Positions 8,677 to 16,340 of a DNA stretch of 64,000 nucleotides are shown here, piece after piece. Each line of letters begins with the position of its first letter. The stretch's first letter is position 1. The position numbers were made by a program, and so were the translations under genes. The stretch is from Streptomyces lacrimifluminis (GTDB taxonomy: Bacteria > Actinomycetota > Actinomycetes > Streptomycetales > Streptomycetaceae). Under the pieces are notes generated by a model. It did no database searches and had not been told where the DNA came from. It saw only the letters and a program-made list of their open reading frames with translations. The stretch is taken from assembly GCF_014646095.1 (NCBI RefSeq), contig NZ_BMMU01000033.1, positions 1-64,000 on the forward strand. Reading direction: 5' to 3'.

Positions 8677-9060
8677 ATGAAAAATCTGTCCGAACAGCCG
8701 ACCGGTTGTGCCTCCTCTGGCTCGGTGCTGTCGTTGTGGTCGCAGGACTCCGTGCTGTCGATCGGCTCGGTGGGATCGGTACTGTCCGTGGGGTCCGTCG
8801 GTTCGGCCTTGTCGATCGGCTCCATCGGAAGCGCCCTGTCGGTCGGCTCGATCGGGTCCGCCCTGTCGCTGATCTCGACCGGTTCGTGGCTGAGCACAGG
8901 GTCGCTGTTCTCCGCGCAGTCGCGGTGGTCGGTGCTGTCCTGGCGCTCCTCCGGCGGTTTCCTGGCCGCGGGAGCGCTGGGGGTAGGGGTGGCGGCCGGA
9001 GGCGCTCTGCTGCTGGCCCAGATGGCACGCAGGGCGGAAACCGGCGCCGTATATCCCTGA
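8677..9060 (+). CDS. Serine-repeat protein with C-terminal membrane anchor
   Basis: The start is ATG 8677 (MKNLSEQPTG). The 127-residue protein is dominated by about seven 9-residue repeats of the pattern xGSxGSxLS (for example IGSVGSVLS, VGSVGSALS, IGSIGSALS, VGSIGSALS), degrading toward the end. Serine recurs every third residue, which suggests a small triangular beta-solenoid with serines on one face. A Gly/Ala-rich segment near residues 92-115 (FLAAGALGVGVAAGGALLLA) then looks like one membrane helix followed by RR. No catalytic motif is seen. Function unknown; it could be a membrane-tethered scaffold or ice- or surface-interacting protein, which is speculation. Confidence 0.65.
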   Translation: MKNLSEQPTGCASSGSVLSLWSQDSVLSIGSVGSVLSVGSVGSALSIGSIGSALSVGSIGSALSLISTGSWLSTGSLFSAQSRWSVLSWRSSGGFLAAGALGVGVAAGGALLLAQMARRAETGAVYP

Positions 9061-9140
9061 CCGGCGGAGCTGGCGCACCGTCACTTCACCTCGGTGCACA
9101 CGACTGTGCCCACCGAGAAGCCGACCCGGAGGGGCCTGTC

Positions 9141-9344
9141 CTAGTCGTTCCCGTCGGAACCCTGGTTGCTGCTGCCGTTGTTGCTCTTGGTCCCCCTCTT
9201 GCTCACCACCCGGCCCGCCACCAGGGTCGCGGTGGCCACCGCGCGCACCCAGGGCGGCCCGCCCCGCGCGGCCCACACGACACAGACGCATCCGCCGACG
9301 GTGAGCACAAGGACGCCGATCAGTAGAAACAGCAGCACGCTCAT
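9141..9344 (-). CDS. Small single-pass membrane protein, unknown
   Basis: Sixty-seven residues: one hydrophobic helix at the N-terminus (SVLLFLLIGVLVLTVGGCVC) and a polar tail rich in Asn, Ser and Gly (SNNGSSNQGSDGND). GAGGGAG abuts the ATG, so the GTG two codons later may be the true start with better spacing. No family recognised; it stands alone and is convergent with the serine-repeat gene. Confidence 0.5.
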   Translation of the reverse strand: MSVLLFLLIGVLVLTVGGCVCVVWAARGGPPWVRAVATATLVAGRVVSKRGTKSNNGSSNQGSDGND

Positions 9345-9529
9345 CTCCCTCTTTCCGTTCCGGTACGCGCATCCTCGCAGCCTGCGTGGACCGGGGCGGG
9401 ACTGATCCCAGCGGTGGAGAGCGAGTTGAGCCGCCGGTGGTTCACTCGCGGGAGCAAGTCGGGGCGCGCTGAGGCGCCGACGATCAACACTCTGTGCGGC
9501 AAGCAGGAAGCCAGCACGGTCGGAATGGA

Positions 9530-9567
9530 CATGGGGGGAGCGTGCTTCGGAAGGTGTCCGAAGTCAA
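9530..9567 (-). promoter_or_regulatory. Orphan copy of a toxin-antitoxin promoter/operator
   Basis: On the minus strand, TTGACT (9567-9562), a 17-nt spacer and CACGCT (9544-9539) are followed 6 nt later by ATG (9532). The spacer contains the inverted repeat CTTCGGA/TCCGAAG (9545-9551, 9557-9563). The layout copies the promoter of the intact antitoxin gene at 11.5 kb, and the first codons after the ATG read MSIPTV, like its MSTLTV. The homology then ends, so this is a relic promoter with a few codons of a lost antitoxin. The rest of 9345-9776 shows no convincing gene. Confidence 0.55.
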
Positions 9568-9776
9568 GCGAAGGTGTAGTGGCGCCTCTGGCGGTCGAGT
9601 CGGCAGTCGTGATTCCGCAGACTGACCTGCGGCAACGGCGCAGAGACAGGCGGATCCGCAAGATCAAGTACCCCACTACTGGAATATTCTTGAGGTGTCA
9701 TGGACGGGCCGTGGTCGCTCGCTCTAGCGTTTTCGCCAAGGCGGGCAACCGACCTGCCCGACACAGAGGGGGCACG

Positions 9777-9976
9777 ATGACGCGTGAGGAACTGACCCGA
9801 CTCACCGGCAACGGGGAATGCGGTGGCGACGACTGCCCAACGTGTACCGAACGGCCTCGGGGTCGTTCGTGTTCCAAGGTGATACATCCAATGCCTTCGT
9901 CCCGCCTGCGGGGGAAGCGCTCGTAGAGATTCCGGAAGCGGTGCTGAGGGAGGCTGTCCGTGCTCTTGGCTGGTGA
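9777..9976 (+). pseudogene. Frameshifted small gene preceding DUF6879
   Basis: ATG 9777 follows GAGGGGG and reads MTREELTRLTGNGECGGDDC, then runs out of family-like sequence. From 9839 another frame continues plausibly as NVYRTASGSFVFQGDTS through PAGEALVEIPEAVLREAV to TGA 9976. One base appears to have been lost at the CCCAAC around 9836-9841. The restored protein (about 66 residues) has the look of the small partner that often lies just before DUF6879 genes in Streptomyces, and its end overlaps the DUF6879 start by 17 nt. Confidence 0.6.
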
Positions 9977-10373
9977 AGACTGGCGGAGGACGTTCGATGC
10001 CATGCAACAGGAGGCATGGCGGCTGGAAACCTTGCCCGTCTACCGCGTGCCCCAGGAGGAAGAGCTCGTTCGCCGGTTCCTGGACGGGGAGCCGGTCACG
10101 CGCGAAGCGACACAGCCCTGGTTCGACCGCGTCCAGGGGTACGTGGCCGACGGGCGCAGGGTGGGACGAGTTCACATCGTCACCCAACCCCTCTCGGACT
10201 ACCTCCGCTTCGAGTTCGAGTACTACCGGCACAACGTCGAAGCCGGGGAAGCCATTCGCATCCTCGATGTGACCCATCGCCCGAACTCCCTTGACGGGAT
10301 ACAGGACTTCTGGATGTTCGACCGGTCTCGGATCGTTCTCATGCACTATGAGTCGGACGGAACCCAGATCTAG
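9960..10373 (+). pseudogene. DUF6879 protein, C-terminally truncated
   Basis: A GTG start at 9960 gives 137 residues (LLAGEDWRRTFDAMQQEAWR, then LPVYRVPQEEE and a YLRFEFEYY segment) typical of DUF6879, a family found in WhiJ-like loci with helix-turn-helix and DUF397 partners. Members as I remember them are about 170 residues long; here a TAG comes right after HYESDGTQI, where roughly 30 more residues are expected. The sequence after the TAG already belongs to a DUF397 gene in another frame, so a deletion probably removed the end of this gene and the start of the next. Any residual function is doubtful. Confidence 0.65.
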
Positions 10374-10558
10374 CCTCCGACCTGGAAGGCGTGGACTGGT
10401 TCAAGTCCTCCTACAGTAACGGCGGCGGTGTCTGCGTCGAGGTCTCCAACGACCTCCCCGGCGTTGTCCCCGTCCGCGACAGCAAGAGCCTCAACGGGCC
10501 GATCCTGGTTGCTTCCGAAGTAGCCTGGGGTGTCTTCGTGGAGCACATCAAGCACTGA
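10352..10558 (+). pseudogene. DUF397 protein remnant without a start codon
   Basis: The frame reads DLEGVDWFKSSYSNGGGVCV, then PVRDSK and a C-terminal EVAWGVFVEHIKH before TGA 10558, the hallmark DUF397 pattern (W.KSSYS...CVEV...V.VRDSK). In frame there is a TGA at 10349 and no ATG or GTG ahead of the domain, so the gene lost its 5' end at the junction with the truncated DUF6879 gene. DUF397 proteins are small partners of WhiJ-type regulators; no regulator remains here. Confidence 0.65.
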
Positions 10559-10692
10559 GCGCAGAGCGGAAGCAGAGGACCCCCAACCACACGGTCGAGG
10601 GTGCTCTCCTGCGACTGGAACTCGGGCGAACTGTCTCCCGAAGGGCCTGGGCACCGGTGAACGCGGGCTGCGCGTGCGCGGTGTGAGGTGAT

Positions 10693-11049
10693 TCAGCTGT
10701 CGGTGTCCTTGGGGTGCCGGGTGGAGGCGTAGACGAGGTGCACGGTCCGGCGGGGTTGGTCGACGAGATAGCGGTCACGGCCGTCGGCGGTGACCTCGTA
10801 CTCCCACTGCGGGTACTCCGTGCCGCCAAGAGTGGCCGTGGTAAGGCGCCCGCGGAGCCTGTGCTGGCGGTTGGGGTCGTTTGTGGAGAGTGGGTCGGTA
10901 CGCAGGGCCTCGTAGCAACGCCGGGTGTTGCCCAGGGCTTCGGCGCACAGGTCGCCCCAGCCTTTGGCCGCGTCGTTCGTGGTGAATCGGAGGCGCCATT
11001 CGTTACCGATCGGCGGTGGTGGGACGTCGTCGCCGCGTTTGGGGCTTAC
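10693..11049 (-). CDS. RelE/ParE-like toxin candidate, start codon GTA
   Basis: The frame gives about 118 residues: SPKRGDDVPPPPIGNEWRLR, then DAAKGWGDLC, RQHRLRGRL, EYPQWEYEVTADGRDRYLVD and HLVYASTRHP. The basic central part and the final YEV...DGRDRY...VHLVYAS strands resemble RelE-type mRNA interferases. It lies directly after a Phd-like antitoxin, the expected order for such a pair. The natural start should be the GTG of a GTGA overlap with the antitoxin stop; here the four bases read GTAA (11049-11046 on the minus strand), so the antitoxin stops with TAA and the toxin would begin with the non-standard GTA. No other good start lies near, so the toxin may be poorly expressed or silent. Confidence 0.6.
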   Translation of the reverse strand, partial: VSPKRGDDVPPPPIGNEWRLRFTTNDAAKGWGDLCAEALGNTRRCYEALRTDPLSTNDPNRQHRLRGRLTTATLGGTEYPQWEYEVTADGRDRYLVDQPRRTVHLVYASTRHPKDTDS

Positions 11050-11507
11050 GGAGCGGGTACCTCGCCGTGGTCCTCGTCCGGGAGGGGGGTGGTCAGCTGC
11101 GCCGTCAGGTCGGGGTCCGCGAGGATTCTGGCGGTGGCGCGCCATTCGGCTATGACCCGGTGCAGGTTGGTGTGTACGTCCAGTTCTGCGGCGTCGTGGG
11201 TCGCGTTGACGAGGTCGACGACGAACTCGCGAACTTCTTCTGTCGACAGGTGCCGAGTCCACGGAAAAACCTCGGGCAGGGCAAGCAGAATCGCGCGGGC
11301 GCCCTCGTCGCTGCTGATCAGGGCTGCGAACAGCCGGGCGGTGACGTCGGCGGTCTCCTCGCGCTGACGGTCATGTCGCTCGGTGGTGAGGTACAGGTCC
11401 TCGCCGTCACGGCGCGTTACATGGACACGCTGGGCACGTTCGACGGTTTCGGCGACCCGCTTGGAGTTCTTCGACAGATCAGAGAACGAAACGGTCAGAG
11501 TGGACAT
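11046..11507 (-). CDS. Phd/YefM-like antitoxin
   Basis: A 153-residue protein beginning MSTLTVSFSDLSKNSKRVAE and continuing ...ETVERAQRVHVTRRDGEDLYLTT, the usual N-terminal DNA-binding and dimerisation part of Phd-type antitoxins. The remaining hundred residues are an acidic, helical extension ending PDEDHGEVPAP. There is no Shine-Dalgarno site; the predicted transcription start coincides with the ATG, so the mRNA is probably leaderless. A perfect palindrome in its promoter is the likely autoregulatory site. It is paired with the RelE-like toxin candidate immediately downstream. The frame remains open upstream of 11507, but that part overlaps the oxygenase and is not a gene. Confidence 0.7.
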   Translation of the reverse strand: MSTLTVSFSDLSKNSKRVAETVERAQRVHVTRRDGEDLYLTTERHDRQREETADVTARLFAALISSDEGARAILLALPEVFPWTRHLSTEEVREFVVDLVNATHDAAELDVHTNLHRVIAEWRATARILADPDLTAQLTTPLPDEDHGEVPAP

Positions 11508-11513
11508 AGGGGA

Positions 11514-11543
11514 AGCGTAATTCGGAATATGTTCCGAAGTCAA
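11514..11543 (-). promoter_or_regulatory. Leaderless promoter with palindromic operator for the antitoxin
   Basis: On the minus strand TTGACT (11543-11538) and TACGCT (11519-11514) are 18 bp apart and the ATG begins 6 nt after the -10 box. Between the boxes lies the perfect palindrome TTCGGAACATATTCCGAA (11538-11521), well placed for repression by the antitoxin or toxin-antitoxin complex. The -35 box overlaps the stop of the oxygenase gene. Confidence 0.65.
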
Positions 11544-12595
11544 GGCAGGGTGGCCGGAGAGGGCGGCAGGCCCGCCCGACGCGCCCCCGGAATCGGCACG
11601 TCCGACGACGGGTAGAACTGCGCGTACCACCGCCGCAGCGCCCTGATCCCCTTCTCGTGGGGGAGCAGGACCGGGCGGGCCTGGTGGATCTTGTGGTCCC
11701 AGATCGCGACCTCCTCCCGCACCTCCCCCAGGGCTTCCGCGCGGAACACGAGCTTGAGAGCGGGTGTCAGGAACCGGAACGGGAACCGGGCCGGTTTGCG
11801 CAGGTAGTACAGCATCCGGAGTTCGCTCGTGCGGTCGTCGACCGGGGTGGTGAGGGCGACGGCGGTCACCGACAGGACCGGGCCGTTCACGCGGACCACC
11901 ATGACGCCCGGGCCGTACATGAATGCGTCGAAGGTGTTGTTGATGTCCCAGCGGAGAACGCGTCGGGCGATCCGGCCGCGGGCCTCGGCGTACGGGCCGT
12001 CCTGGCGCCACTCCTGGACCGGGGGTTCGCTCTGGCCGTGGATGAAGTGGAAGTGGGACTCGTCGACGATGTTCTCGCGCATCTCCTGGACGTGGATACG
12101 CGCCCGGCAGGTGTCGTCGATGGGGGAGGCGTAGGCCTTGGACTCCGTCTCGGGGATTTCCGGTACCTCCCACGACGGCTCGCCCGGCCCGGCGTAGACG
12201 AGGACCAGTCCGCTGTGTTCGCGGACCGGGAATCCGCCGAGGGACACCTTCGGGGTGTGGGCGGCGAACGGTGCCTCAACGCACTTGCCGTCCGTGCCGA
12301 ACCGCCAGCCGTGGAACGGGCACACCACCGTGCCGTCCACGACCTTGCCCCCGGCGCCCAGGTGTGCGCCGTAGTGGGGGCAGTGCGCGTCCCGGACGGT
12401 GGCCCGTCCGTCGGCTCCCCGGAAGGCGATGAGCGCGCGTCCGAAGTAGTGGAGGCTGACGACCTTGCCTGGCCGTAGGTCGGTGCTGCGGAGTACGGCG
12501 TACCAGCCGTACGGGACGAATGGCATCGGATAGTCGTCGGCTCGCGGGTCGCGCGGGAGGGACGCGAACGTGTCGTGACTCCGCCATAAGCGCAT
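11540..12595 (-). CDS. Rieske non-heme iron oxygenase
   Basis: A 351-residue terminal oxygenase. The Rieske [2Fe-2S] ligands are Cys72-x-His74 (AHCPHYGAHLG) and Cys92-x2-His95 (VCPFHGWRF). The mononuclear iron site is visible as N175-IVD178-ES-H181 with H186. The layout resembles ketosteroid 9-alpha-hydroxylase (KshA)-type and related oxygenases that hydroxylate hydrophobic ring substrates with electrons from a separate reductase. No reductase or ferredoxin is adjacent. It is transcribed alone; its 3' end touches the antitoxin promoter. The substrate cannot be deduced. Confidence 0.88.
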   Translation of the reverse strand: MRLWRSHDTFASLPRDPRADDYPMPFVPYGWYAVLRSTDLRPGKVVSLHYFGRALIAFRGADGRATVRDAHCPHYGAHLGAGGKVVDGTVVCPFHGWRFGTDGKCVEAPFAAHTPKVSLGGFPVREHSGLVLVYAGPGEPSWEVPEIPETESKAYASPIDDTCRARIHVQEMRENIVDESHFHFIHGQSEPPVQEWRQDGPYAEARGRIARRVLRWDINNTFDAFMYGPGVMVVRVNGPVLSVTAVALTTPVDDRTSELRMLYYLRKPARFPFRFLTPALKLVFRAEALGEVREEVAIWDHKIHQARPVLLPHEKGIRALRRWYAQFYPSSDVPIPGARRAGLPPSPATLP

Positions 12596-12742
12596 GCGCC
12601 GATGCTAGGTCGTTGAACAACGCTCGACCAGGGCGCAGCTTCGCCCAGGTCACGCGAGGGCGCCCCGGTCCGTGACCGCCACAGCACACCGTTCACCACA
12701 GGGTGTGGTCCATATCGCCGGCGGCGCCGCAGGGACGCCAGG

Positions 12743-12901
12743 GACGAACTCGTCCTCCGGCTCGCGGGCGACCCGGAGGACGGGGACACGGCGGGCAGGG
12801 CCATCGCCGCCCGGTTCGACGGGATCCGTCCGAAGTTCGCCGAACACGTTGAGGCGGGATTGATCCATCCGCTGACGGTGAAATGGGGCCGGCCGGTCTG
12901 A
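12743..12901 (+). pseudogene. Gene fragment resembling an enzyme C-terminus
   Basis: An open stretch without a start reads DELVLRLAGDPEDGD, then AARFDGIRPKFAEHVEAG and LIHPLTVKWGRPV before TGA. It has the composition of a real protein and faintly resembles the ends of phenylacetate-CoA-ligase-like enzymes, but I cannot name the family. Codon use fits coding sequence; upstream there is no start or plausible body, so it looks like the surviving tail of a deleted gene. Confidence 0.35.
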
Positions 12902-12908
12902 ACGCTCC

Positions 12909-12939
12909 GTCAACTCCCGTACTGATAGGCTGAGTTGAC
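12909..12939. promoter_or_regulatory. Inverted repeat upstream of the methyltransferase
   Basis: GTCAACTC (12909-12916) and GAGTTGAC (12932-12939) are perfect 8-bp arms 15 nt apart, 62-92 nt before the methyltransferase start, where an operator would be expected. TAGGCT between the arms could be a -10 box. Confidence 0.4.
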
Positions 12940-13000
12940 CCATCTATAAGCGCCACCCGCACTGAAGCATCAGGCACCCCCTGACGGGAGACAGCTGCAC

Positions 13001-13813
13001 GTGGACACCACCGGACCACGCACCGCCGAAAGCCTTGCCGCACGCTTCCACGACGTCGACTCGGCCGGCGTCCCCGAGGACTTCATCGCCTATCTGCGGA
13101 AGATGGAGGAGAGCGAGAGCGGCCGCGCCGTGCGGGAGGTCACCTACCGCGCCCTGGAGGCCGCCGAGGGCAAGGGAGCGGACGTCGGGTGCGGCGCCGG
13201 CCGCGCCGTCGCGGATCTCGTACGGCTCGGAAAGGACGCTGTGGGGGTCGACAGCAGCCAGGCCATGGTCGACGCGGCCCTGGCCAGGTTCCCGCACTGT
13301 CGCGTCGTCAGCGGCAGCGCCTTCGAGCTGCCGTTCGAGGACGGTGAACTGTCGTGGTACCGGTCGGAGCGGACCTTCCTCCACTTCGGCGCTCCCGCCG
13401 AGGCACTGTCCGAGGCCCGCAGGGTGCTGAGGCCGGGCGGGACGATCGTTCTCGCGGACCCCGATCTCGGGTCGATGGCGGTGAGTTCGCGGTTCCCGGA
13501 GACGACCGACGCGGTCAAGGGCGCGTTCTGCGCGGCCGTCCCGAATCCCCACGCCGGCACCCACAGCGCCTACCATCTCGCCGACGCGGGATTCACCGGC
13601 ATCGAGGTCGTTCCCGTCATGGCGGCCCTGAACGACCACGCGTCCGCGTTCGGCGTGGTACTGGAGCCGGCCCTGACGGCGGCTCTCGCCCAGGGCGCCG
13701 TCAGCGAGGAGGCGGCGGCACGGTGGAAGGACGACCTGGGCGATCTCTCTCGCCGGAACGCCTTCACCGCGACGGCGACCTTCTTCATCACCACGGCCCG
13801 CCTGGCGTCGTAG
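13001..13813 (+). CDS. Class I SAM-dependent methyltransferase
   Basis: A 270-residue methyltransferase of the UbiE/Methyltransf_11 type. Motif I is GADVGCGAGRAVADL, the acidic residue of motif II is in VGVDSSQAMV, and motif IV/V is seen as LRPGGTIVLADPD. The GTG start has GGGAG upstream. It is convergent with the last gene of the biosynthetic operon and separated from it by a perfect 20-bp bidirectional terminator, so membership of that cluster is possible but not shown. The substrate (small molecule O- or C-methylation is usual) is unknown. Confidence 0.85.
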   Translation: MDTTGPRTAESLAARFHDVDSAGVPEDFIAYLRKMEESESGRAVREVTYRALEAAEGKGADVGCGAGRAVADLVRLGKDAVGVDSSQAMVDAALARFPHCRVVSGSAFELPFEDGELSWYRSERTFLHFGAPAEALSEARRVLRPGGTIVLADPDLGSMAVSSRFPETTDAVKGAFCAAVPNPHAGTHSAYHLADAGFTGIEVVPVMAALNDHASAFGVVLEPALTAALAQGAVSEEAAARWKDDLGDLSRRNAFTATATFFITTARLAS

Positions 13814-13845
13814 CCGCCGATGCCCGCCGAGGGATTCCGGTAGTC

Positions 13846-13889
13846 GGTTCGGGTCGCCCGGGGAGAATGCTCCCCGGGCGACCCGAACC
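13846..13889. terminator. Bidirectional terminator between methyltransferase and biosynthetic operon
   Basis: A perfect 20-bp stem (13846-13865 with 13870-13889) with the tetraloop AATG. It marks the 3' boundary of the minus-strand operon. Confidence 0.85.
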
Positions 13890-13900
13890 TCTTGGTCGGC

Positions 13901-15544
13901 TCAGTCGGCTGAGCGGAGCTGAAGCCGTTCCCGGAGCAGGTTCTTCTGCACCTTGCCGGTCTGGTTGCGCGGCAGTTCGGGCAGGAGTTCCAGGCGGGAC
14001 GGCAGGCACCATTCGCTCATGCCGAGCCCGCCGAGCCAGTCGCGCAGGCCGTCGAGGGTGGGCGTCCGCTCCCCCGGGACGACGACCGCGCAGGCAAGCT
14101 CGCTGCCGTGGCCGCCGGGGTAGCCGACCAGGGCGACATCCCGTACGTCGGGGTGGTCCAGCAGTGCCGACTCGACGTCACTGACCGGGATCATGATGTC
14201 GCCGATCCGGTCTTCGGCACGGCCGTGCAGCCGGATGCCGCCGTGGCCGTCCGGTGCTACGAGGTCACCGGTGTCGTACCAGCCGTCGTTGTGTTCGGCG
14301 AGCACGGTCAGCCGACCGTTGTCCCGGCCCCAGGTGGCCAGGCACAGCGAAGGGCCGCGGGCGAAGAGACGCCCGGGTCGGTCGTCGCTGATCGGGTGGT
14401 CGGCCCGCAGGTCGATCTCCTGGCCCGGGGCGCAACGTCCGACGGTGCGTCCGGCCAGGTCCGGGTGTTCTCCGGTGCGGGTGAAGATGTTGGCGCCCTC
14501 AGTCATGCCCCAGCCCACATCCAGCGGGATTCCGAAGGTCTCGGTCACCCGCTTGAACAGCGGCTGCGGGACCGTGGTGCCTCCTGCGCGGATGATCCGC
14601 ACGGTGGGCAGTCGCAGCGACGTGCGTTCCATCGCGTCGATCAGGGCGGAGAGGGTGACTGGGACGATGACCATCCAGCTGACGTCGGCCTGGGCCAGGA
14701 AGGGGATGACGGCCTCCGGCTCCCAGAGGTCCGTCATGACCGCGCAGGCCCCGCGGTGCAGCGGCATCAGGAGCCCCATGGTGAGGCCGACGATGTGCGT
14801 CGCCGCGTTCGGTGAGTAGACGCGGCTGTCGGGGCCGATGCCGTCGGCGGCCGCGAGGGGGGCGTACCAGGCGTACGAGGTGTTGAGGGTGTGCAGCACA
14901 GCCTTCGGCTCGCCGGAGGTGCCGGAGGTGAACAGCACCAAGGAGACCCGGTCCGGGTCCACGACGGACGGATCCGGCAGGGTGGTGTGCTCGGTGTGCT
15001 CGAAGTACTCGCGGAAGTCGAGTTCCCCGTCGTCCCCGTCGGCGGTTCGCTCGCCGAGCACCACACGGTGGCGCAGGGCGGGCAGCCGCGGTGCCATCTC
15101 GGCCAGCGCCGCGGCGTGCTCGAAGTTGTCCCACCGATCGATGGTCACGCAGACGACGGCATCCAGTCGGCGGAGCATCCGCTCCAGCTCACGGGGGCGG
15201 AACGCGCACATGATCGGCGCGGCGACGGCCCCGAGCCGGGCGCAGGCCAGTAGCAGCGGTCCGACCTGCCAGCGGTTCGGCAACTGCATCGCGACGACCT
15301 GACCGCTGCGTACCCCCAGCGCGTGCAACGCGCCGGCGAAGAGGTCCACATACTCCGCGTACTGCGCGTAGCTCAACTGTAGGACGCCCTGGCCGGCCTC
15401 CGACACGAGAAGGGCGGGGGCGTCGGGAGTCTCGGCACGCCACCGCGCCAGGTCGTCCAGGATGCTGTCGGCGCGCCAGGCATCCTCCTTGCGGTACTGC
15501 TCCACGGTGGTGGCGGATGGGCGCAACGTGGTGATCGGGTTCAC
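13901..15544 (-). CDS. AMP-dependent ligase (ANL superfamily), last gene of the operon
   Basis: The chosen start is GTG 15544 (VNPITTLRPS) with GGAAA about 9 nt upstream; in-frame codons before it lie in AT-rich leader. It has 547 residues. ANL motifs are complete: P-loop LVLFTSGTSGEPKAVLHT, GWGMTEGA, WYDTGD, GRAEDRI and the C-terminal catalytic Lys in NQTGKVQK. It could activate an aryl or acyl acid as a CoA thioester or AMP ester, or act as an ATP-dependent diazotase like CreM of the cremeomycin pathway, which belongs to this superfamily. It is separated from the ketoreductase gene by a short AT-rich gap. Confidence 0.85.
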   Translation of the reverse strand: MNPITTLRPSATTVEQYRKEDAWRADSILDDLARWRAETPDAPALLVSEAGQGVLQLSYAQYAEYVDLFAGALHALGVRSGQVVAMQLPNRWQVGPLLLACARLGAVAAPIMCAFRPRELERMLRRLDAVVCVTIDRWDNFEHAAALAEMAPRLPALRHRVVLGERTADGDDGELDFREYFEHTEHTTLPDPSVVDPDRVSLVLFTSGTSGEPKAVLHTLNTSYAWYAPLAAADGIGPDSRVYSPNAATHIVGLTMGLLMPLHRGACAVMTDLWEPEAVIPFLAQADVSWMVIVPVTLSALIDAMERTSLRLPTVRIIRAGGTTVPQPLFKRVTETFGIPLDVGWGMTEGANIFTRTGEHPDLAGRTVGRCAPGQEIDLRADHPISDDRPGRLFARGPSLCLATWGRDNGRLTVLAEHNDGWYDTGDLVAPDGHGGIRLHGRAEDRIGDIMIPVSDVESALLDHPDVRDVALVGYPGGHGSELACAVVVPGERTPTLDGLRDWLGGLGMSEWCLPSRLELLPELPRNQTGKVQKNLLRERLQLRSAD

Positions 15545-15623
15545 AATTTTCACTTTCCATAGGATAAAATTGCGCACGTTTGTTCTGTTTTATTTATTCT
15601 GTTCTCTTCCGTCGAGGTGGCCC

Positions 15624-16340
15624 TCAGTGCCCCAGTCCGGCGCCTCCGTCGACCGGGATCACGGCGCCGCGTACATAACCGGCACCGGCCAGGAACGCCA
15701 CCGCGTCGGCGACCTCGTCGGGGTGGGCCGGCCGTCCGGCGGGGGTCTGCCGCAGCAGCTCTTGGCGCTGCTCCTCGGTGAGCGCACGGGTCATGTCCGT
15801 CTCGGTCAGACCGGGAGCCACCACGTTGCAGGTGATGTCCCGGGGGCCGAGTTCGTGGGTCAGTGACCGTGCGAAGCCGACCAGCCCCGCCTTCGCCGCC
15901 GCGTAGTTGGTCTGCCCGGCGGCGCCGTGGAGGGCCGCCGTGGAGGAGATCAGCACGATGCGGCCATGGCGTTCCCGGAGCATTCCGCGCACCGCGCGCT
16001 GGGCGACGCGGAAGGCCCCGGTGAGGTTGGTGTCGATGACGGAGGTGAAGTCCGCCTCGCTCATCCGGACCAGCAGCCGGTCCTGGGTGATGCCCGCGTT
16101 GGCGACCAGGGCGGTGACCGGACCGTGGGCCGACTCGGCCTCCTTGAAGGCCTGGTCCACCTGCTGACCGTCCGTCACATCGCACCGCACGGAAAGAAAG
16201 CCCTCGTCGCCGGGTGGTGCCTCACTGCGGTAGGTCACCGTGACCAGGTCCCCGGCCGCCACGAAGCGGCGGGCTATGGCCAGCCCGATCCCCCTGTTTC
16301 CCCCGGTCACCAGGACCGAGCGGGGTGTTGTCTGAGCCAT
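15624..16340 (-). CDS. fabG: 3-oxoacyl-ACP reductase, FabG-like SDR (polyketide ketoreductase)
   Basis: A 238-residue classical short-chain dehydrogenase. Cofactor motif VTGGNRGIGLA (residues 11-21), NAG at 81-83, Ser133, and catalytic Tyr146-x3-Lys150 (NYAAAKAGL). The ending GAVIPVDGGAGLGH is typical for FabG. In this operon it should reduce the beta-keto group made on the acyl carrier protein by the ketosynthase. GGAAGG lies upstream of the ATG. Its first 119 nt overlap the reading frame of the lyase gene before it. Confidence 0.88.
   Translation of the reverse strand: MAQTTPRSVLVTGGNRGIGLAIARRFVAAGDLVTVTYRSEAPPGDEGFLSVRCDVTDGQQVDQAFKEAESAHGPVTALVANAGITQDRLLVRMSEADFTSVIDTNLTGAFRVAQRAVRGMLRERHGRIVLISSTAALHGAAGQTNYAAAKAGLVGFARSLTHELGPRDITCNVVAPGLTETDMTRALTEEQRQELLRQTPAGRPAHPDEVADAVAFLAGAGYVRGAVIPVDGGAGLGH

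Noticed and set aside
8700..8900. CRISPR-like repetitive DNA
   Set aside because: The repeats are short, in phase with codons, uninterrupted by unique spacers, and encode the nine-residue protein repeats.
9414..9776. N-terminal extension of the small gene at 9777
   Set aside because: The open frame before ATG 9777 runs through the antitoxin relic promoter and has no protein-like features.
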